Notes under the pieces: model-generated | The model's input: the letters and a program-made list of their open reading frames with translations, nothing else | What the model was told of the DNA's origin: nothing | Databases searched by the model: none | In this document: positions 61,444 to 64,000 of the stretch, piece by piece | Layout of the letters: every line of letters starts with the position of its first letter | Position numbering within the stretch: position 1 is the first letter of the stretch | Assembly: GCF_018069625.1 (NCBI RefSeq) | Contig: NZ_CP072941.1 | Span: forward strand, 3,844,001 to 3,908,000 | DNA from: Streptomyces yatensis | GTDB lineage: Bacteria; Actinomycetota; Actinomycetes; Streptomycetales; Streptomycetaceae | Direction of reading: 5' to 3' | Length of the DNA stretch: 64,000 bases | Made by a program: the position numbers and the translations under genes

Positions 61444-61518
61444 GCACGCGCGCCTGCCGGCCGGGTCTCTGCCACCGGGCGGCGTCGCCCCGGAGCGCGG
61501 CCGCTTCGGGGTAGCCAA

Positions 61519-61544
61519 AGGGCCGGTCCGATCGGACCGGCCCT
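61519..61544. terminator. 26-bp perfect palindrome terminator
   Basis: AGGGCCGGTCCGA and its complement TCGGACCGGCCCT are directly joined, giving a 26-bp palindrome between the AarF gene and the convergent wblC operon end; it is likely bidirectional. Confidence 0.85.
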
Positions 61545-61641
61545 CTGTGGTGTGGTCACGCGACGGGTCGAGGTACGACCCGTCGGCGTCTGGTGATGTC
61601 AGCCCCGACTCCCGTCGGTGGCGCATCTGGTGGTCACTGGG

Positions 61642-61953
61642 TCACTGCATGACCGCGATGGCCAGGGCGCGGCGGGCGCGGAGCGAGGCGCGCTCCGCGC
61701 GGCGCTGCATCCGGCGCGCGGCGGCGAGCCGAGCGGCGGGCCGTTCGGACTCGGCCTCCTGCAGCCGGTCGTGCATATGCGCACGCGCCAGGGCTTCTTG
61801 GATGAGTTGCATCTCTCGGTTCCTGTTCTGGCGCGACTCGGGCGCGCCGGAGGTTTCTGGTGCTGGGGTGTCGGAGACCGGTGGGGTCATCGTCGGGACC
61901 TGCTTCATGGGGTCGTGCGTCGCTGGGCGATCGATGGTGCCGTTGGTGCTCAT
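61642..61953 (-). CDS. Small basic helical protein co-transcribed with wblC
   Basis: This 103-residue protein has a Pro/Thr-rich first half and an Arg/Ala-rich helix (~45-100; EMQLIQEALARAHMHDRLQEAE, then RRMQRRAERASLRARRAL). No known motif is visible. Its ATG overlaps the wblC stop as ATGA, so it should be made with WblC whenever the leader is read through. A role in the ribosome-stress response is inferred from this context only. Confidence 0.8.
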   Translation of the reverse strand: MSTNGTIDRPATHDPMKQVPTMTPPVSDTPAPETSGAPESRQNRNREMQLIQEALARAHMHDRLQEAESERPAARLAAARRMQRRAERASLRARRALAIAVMQ

Positions 61954-62312
61954 GCCGCAACCGGGTTCTTACGCGGACGGCCACGCGGCCGCTTGCGGGC
62001 CACCACCACGCCCTGGACGAAGAGCTCGCCGCCCCAGACGCCCCAGGGCTCACGGCGGTCCTTGGCACCGGCGAGGCAGGCCTCACGCAGCGGGCAGGTC
62101 TGGCACAGCGACTTCGCGTACTCGACGTCGGCCGGGGACTCGGCGAAGAAGACCTCCGGGTCGTACGAACGGCACGGAACGGCTACACCCAGGTTCTCGA
62201 TGGCCTCATCGAGTTCGGTGAGGGCGGTGAGCGGGATCAAGGAGTCCTCCGAGGAGTCAGGCGGTCGGTTCAGGTCGGTCGATGCGGACGGGGCGTGTGC
62301 GTTGAGTTGCAC
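61950..62312 (-). CDS. wblC: WhiB7-type regulator WblC
   Basis: This 120-residue Wbl protein has cluster cysteines C47, C70, C73 and C79, the E-P-W-G-V-W-G-G-E-L-F turn (~88-98) and a C-terminal AT-hook RGRPRKNP (110-117), which distinguishes WhiB7/WblC from other Wbl proteins. It activates intrinsic antibiotic-resistance genes together with the principal sigma factor. Expression is controlled by the upstream uORF and attenuator. The start is GTG 62312 with GAGG 10 bases upstream. Confidence 0.96.
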   Translation of the reverse strand: MQLNAHAPSASTDLNRPPDSSEDSLIPLTALTELDEAIENLGVAVPCRSYDPEVFFAESPADVEYAKSLCQTCPLREACLAGAKDRREPWGVWGGELFVQGVVVARKRPRGRPRKNPVAA

Positions 62313-62368
62313 GGTGTGTGGTCCTCGTCTCTTTGGTCCGGCTGGTGGCCGGGCTCTGGCAAATCAAA

Positions 62369-62403
62369 AGGGCCGCGGATCCCGGTGTGGGTTCCGCGGC
62401 CCT
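62369..62403 (-). terminator. Transcription attenuator in the wblC leader
   Basis: On the minus strand AGGGCCGCGGA (from 62403) pairs with TCCGCGGCCCT (to 62369) with a further internal CCC/GGG pairing, followed by TTTT. It lies between the uORF and wblC, so full transcripts need read-through. Confidence 0.93.
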
Positions 62404-62415
62404 GGAAGGTGCCGA

Positions 62416-62432
62416 CCTGATCCTGGATCAGG
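62416..62432 (-). promoter_or_regulatory. Hairpin over the uORF stop
   Basis: CCTGATCC-T-GGATCAGG (62416-62432) is an 8-bp inverted repeat with a single central base that spans the uORF stop (62428). It could be part of the anti-terminator/anti-anti-terminator switch. Confidence 0.7.
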
Positions 62433-62694
62433 CTGGATAACTCCAGGGTTCGAGCCTGCGGAAGGCCCACGTCTTGTGGTGCTGCTGCTGCGTCCGGGAT
62501 TCGGCACCATTGGCCGCAAAGGCATAGGCCATTGCCTGTGCCACTGCCGCTACCGCAGGTGCCTGGATCGGTCGCTCACTGAGGCGCGCCTCATTGACGC
62601 CGGGCATACCGGCGCCAGGAAGCGCGGAGCCGAGCAGGCAGGTGGCGACGACCGATCGATCGGCCTTTTTGATGGTGTTGATGAAGCTGATCAT
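62428..62694 (-). CDS. wblC leader uORF
   Basis: This 88-residue upstream reading frame begins MISFINTIKKADRSVVATC. GAGGAGG lies 10 bases before ATG 62694. A long uORF in front of the attenuator is a known feature of wblC/whiB7 leaders: slowed translation under ribosome-targeting drugs prevents terminator formation. The peptide itself is probably not the functional output, although its N-terminal half has normal codon bias. Confidence 0.85.
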   Translation of the reverse strand: MISFINTIKKADRSVVATCLLGSALPGAGMPGVNEARLSERPIQAPAVAAVAQAMAYAFAANGAESRTQQQHHKTWAFRRLEPWSYPA

Positions 62695-62836
62695 TTGGTC
62701 TTCGCCTCCTCTCGGCGTCTCAGGGACCGATCGAAACCAGTCCGGGTGTTCAAGTACAACACGGAATCCTCGGCTCCTGGAAGGGCCGTTGTCTCCGTGC
62801 TCGGAAGGCTATGGGTATGGCCTCCGCGCGCGCAAA
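62695..62836 (-). promoter_or_regulatory. wblC promoter region
   Basis: The 142 bases between uvrD2 and the uORF must carry the leader promoter. An AT-rich TAGTTT occurs at the uvrD2 stop, and TTGTACTTGAACAC (minus strand, ~62750) is a second candidate -10 area. I cannot decide between them. Confidence 0.45.
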
Positions 62837-64000
62837 CTATTTTTCCGTCGAGTTTTGCCAAGGGTCACCCGAATGGCTTCCCCCGGCACCGTCGTCACCC
62901 TCGCCGTCGGCTGCCGAGGGCAGTTCCCGCCCCGCGCACAGTGCGAGAACGTCGGCTCCGAACCGGTCGAGCTTGCGCCGTCCGACACCGGCGATGCGGG
63001 CGAGCTCCGACGCGGCTTCCGGAACGGCCTCGGCGATCGCGAGCAGCGTCTTGTCGGTGAAGACGCAATAGGCCGGCTGCCCCAGCAGCCCCGCCTGCTC
63101 CGCCCGCCAGTCGCGCAGCCGCTCATAGAGCGCCTCGTCCAGCTCGGACGGGCAGCCCTCGCAGCGCATCAGCTTCATCTCGCCCGCGTCGGTCAGCGCC
63201 CGGCCGCACACCCGGCAGTGGACCGGACCGCGCCGCCTGCGCACCGCGCCGCCCCCGCCGCCCGGGGCAGCCGCCCCGCGCTCGATCCCGCCGGCCCCGC
63301 CGAGCGTGCGGGCACCCACGGCCTGGGAGCCGGGCCGCAGCCCGTTGAGAAAGCGGGTGGGGCGACGGGAGGCCCGGCCGCCCGGAGCCCGTGAGAGCGC
63401 CCAGGACAGCGTCAGATGGTGACGGGCGCGGGTGACCCCCACATAGAGCAGCCGGCGCTCCTCCTCGATCTGCTGGTCCGTCTTGGCGTAGGTGATCGGC
63501 ATCATTCCCTCGGTGAGACCGACCAGGAAGACGGCGTCCCATTCGAGGCCCTTGGCGGCGTGGAGTGAGGCGAGGGTCACACCTTCGACGGTCGGGGCGT
63601 GCTGCGCCGCCGCCCGCTCGTCGAGCTCCGCCACCAGATCGGAGAGCGTGGCCCCGGGACGGCTGCCCGCGAAGTCCTCGGCGAGCCGCACCAGGGCGGC
63701 CAGGGACTCCCAGCGGTCGCGCACCGCGCCCGACCCCGCCGGGGGCTCGGGCGTCCAGCCACGGGTGCCCAGCACGGCCCGCACCTGGGACGGGATGTCG
63801 GCATCCGCCAGCGCCGGGTCGGCACTTCTCCCGCGGGCCGCGCCGCGCAGCAGCAGCCCCGCCTCGCGCACCTCGGGACGCTCGAAGAACCGCTCGGCGC
63901 CGCGCAGCTGATAGGGCACCTGGGCATCGGCCAGCGCCTGCTCATAGAGCTCCGACTGGGCGTTGACCCGGTAGAGGACCGCGATCTGGCTCGCCGGGAC
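62837..64000 (-). CDS. uvrD2: UvrD2-type ATP-dependent DNA helicase, C-terminal part
   Basis: The gene runs past the right edge; the last 387 codons are here. Superfamily-1 helicase motifs V (SLHAAKGLEWDAVFLVGLTEGMMP) and VI (EERRLLYVGVTRARHHLTLSWA) are present. A zinc-binding tetracysteine follows (CRVCGRALTD...MRCEGC), then a C-terminal HRDC domain (~ERLRDWRAEQAGLLGQPAYC to RFGADVLALC). This order, helicase-tetracysteine-HRDC, is that of actinobacterial UvrD2. It unwinds DNA in repair. Linkage to wblC/whiB7 is conserved in actinobacteria. Confidence 0.92.
   Translation of the reverse strand, partial: VPASQIAVLYRVNAQSELYEQALADAQVPYQLRGAERFFERPEVREAGLLLRGAARGRSADPALADADIPSQVRAVLGTRGWTPEPPAGSGAVRDRWESLAALVRLAEDFAGSRPGATLSDLVAELDERAAAQHAPTVEGVTLASLHAAKGLEWDAVFLVGLTEGMMPITYAKTDQQIEEERRLLYVGVTRARHHLTLSWALSRAPGGRASRRPTRFLNGLRPGSQAVGARTLGGAGGIERGAAAPGGGGGAVRRRRGPVHCRVCGRALTDAGEMKLMRCEGCPSELDEALYERLRDWRAEQAGLLGQPAYCVFTDKTLLAIAEAVPEAASELARIAGVGRRKLDRFGADVLALCAGRELPSAADGEGDDGAGGSHSGDPWQNSTEK

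Overview
The window is a stretch of Streptomyces chromosome. Evidence for this is the very high G+C content, codon bias with G/C third positions, frequent GTG starts, and several actinomycete marker genes: WhiB-family proteins WblE and WblC, the DasABC/DasR chitosugar system, SigR-RsrA, a B12-riboswitch-controlled nrdAB operon, and Scr1-type HTH/DUF397 pairs. The gene order resembles the core region around sigH-wblE-das-nrdAB-sigR-aroA-wblC remembered from S. coelicolor; I could not run an alignment.

Layout. 1-2.8 kb: end of a SigB/SigF-type sigma factor, a small membrane protein, a diacylglycerol-kinase-like lipid kinase and wblE. 2.9-4.5 kb: a PdtaS-like sensor kinase with a DasR-type operator upstream. 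4.8-11.7 kb: amino-sugar module, with dasA-dasB-dasC, a GH3 hexosaminidase and a SIS isomerase as one leftward operon and dasR divergent, plus dre operators between them. 11.9-13.8 kb: DUF3311/sodium-solute-symporter pair. 13.9-15.7 kb: TetR regulator and divergent epoxide-hydrolase-like enzyme around a perfect palindrome. 15.7-17.4 kb: ATPase/HTH/DUF397 regulatory trio. 17.5-19.4 kb: IPT/TIG protein and two tiny phage-like proteins. 19.5-24.1 kb: acetyltransferase, then nrdA-nrdB behind NrdR boxes and a cobalamin riboswitch. 24.1-31.2 kb: peptide deformylase, a roughly 0.9-kb array of 25-bp hairpin repeats, a TPR-like protein and two HD-domain membrane proteins. 31.6-38.3 kb: rsrA-sigR, a hydrolase, SRAP/HMCES-type protein, M50B-like protein, aroA-rsgA and an SMR transporter. 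38.4-42.7 kb: TetR, hisN, CBS protein, catalase and Fur-family regulator. 42.7-45.2 kb: two initiator tRNA genes flanking a Sel1-repeat protein. 45.2-52.2 kb: UPF0182, PPA1309-family, PDZ-Lon protease, MoaE and an atypical SDR. 52.3-58.5 kb: DUF2342 and Nudix pair, an AIM24/AIM24/TerD-AIM24 operon and a YgjP-type metallopeptidase. 58.7-64 kb: E1/ThiF-like protein, AarF-family kinase, wblC with a uORF/attenuator leader and a small partner, and the end of uvrD2.

Functional themes are nutrient sensing (DasR), thiol and peroxide stress (SigR/RsrA, WblE, catalase/Fur), DNA precursor supply, and antibiotic-inducible resistance (WblC). The least expected feature is a recurring pattern: at least eight genes carry short direct or tandem repeats whose unit includes the stop codon. 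Every repeat spacing (7, 17, 19, 20, 22, 22, 28 and 52 bp) is not a multiple of three, so the terminal stop is re-presented in other reading frames. This and the 25-bp array are the main candidates for undescribed biology here.
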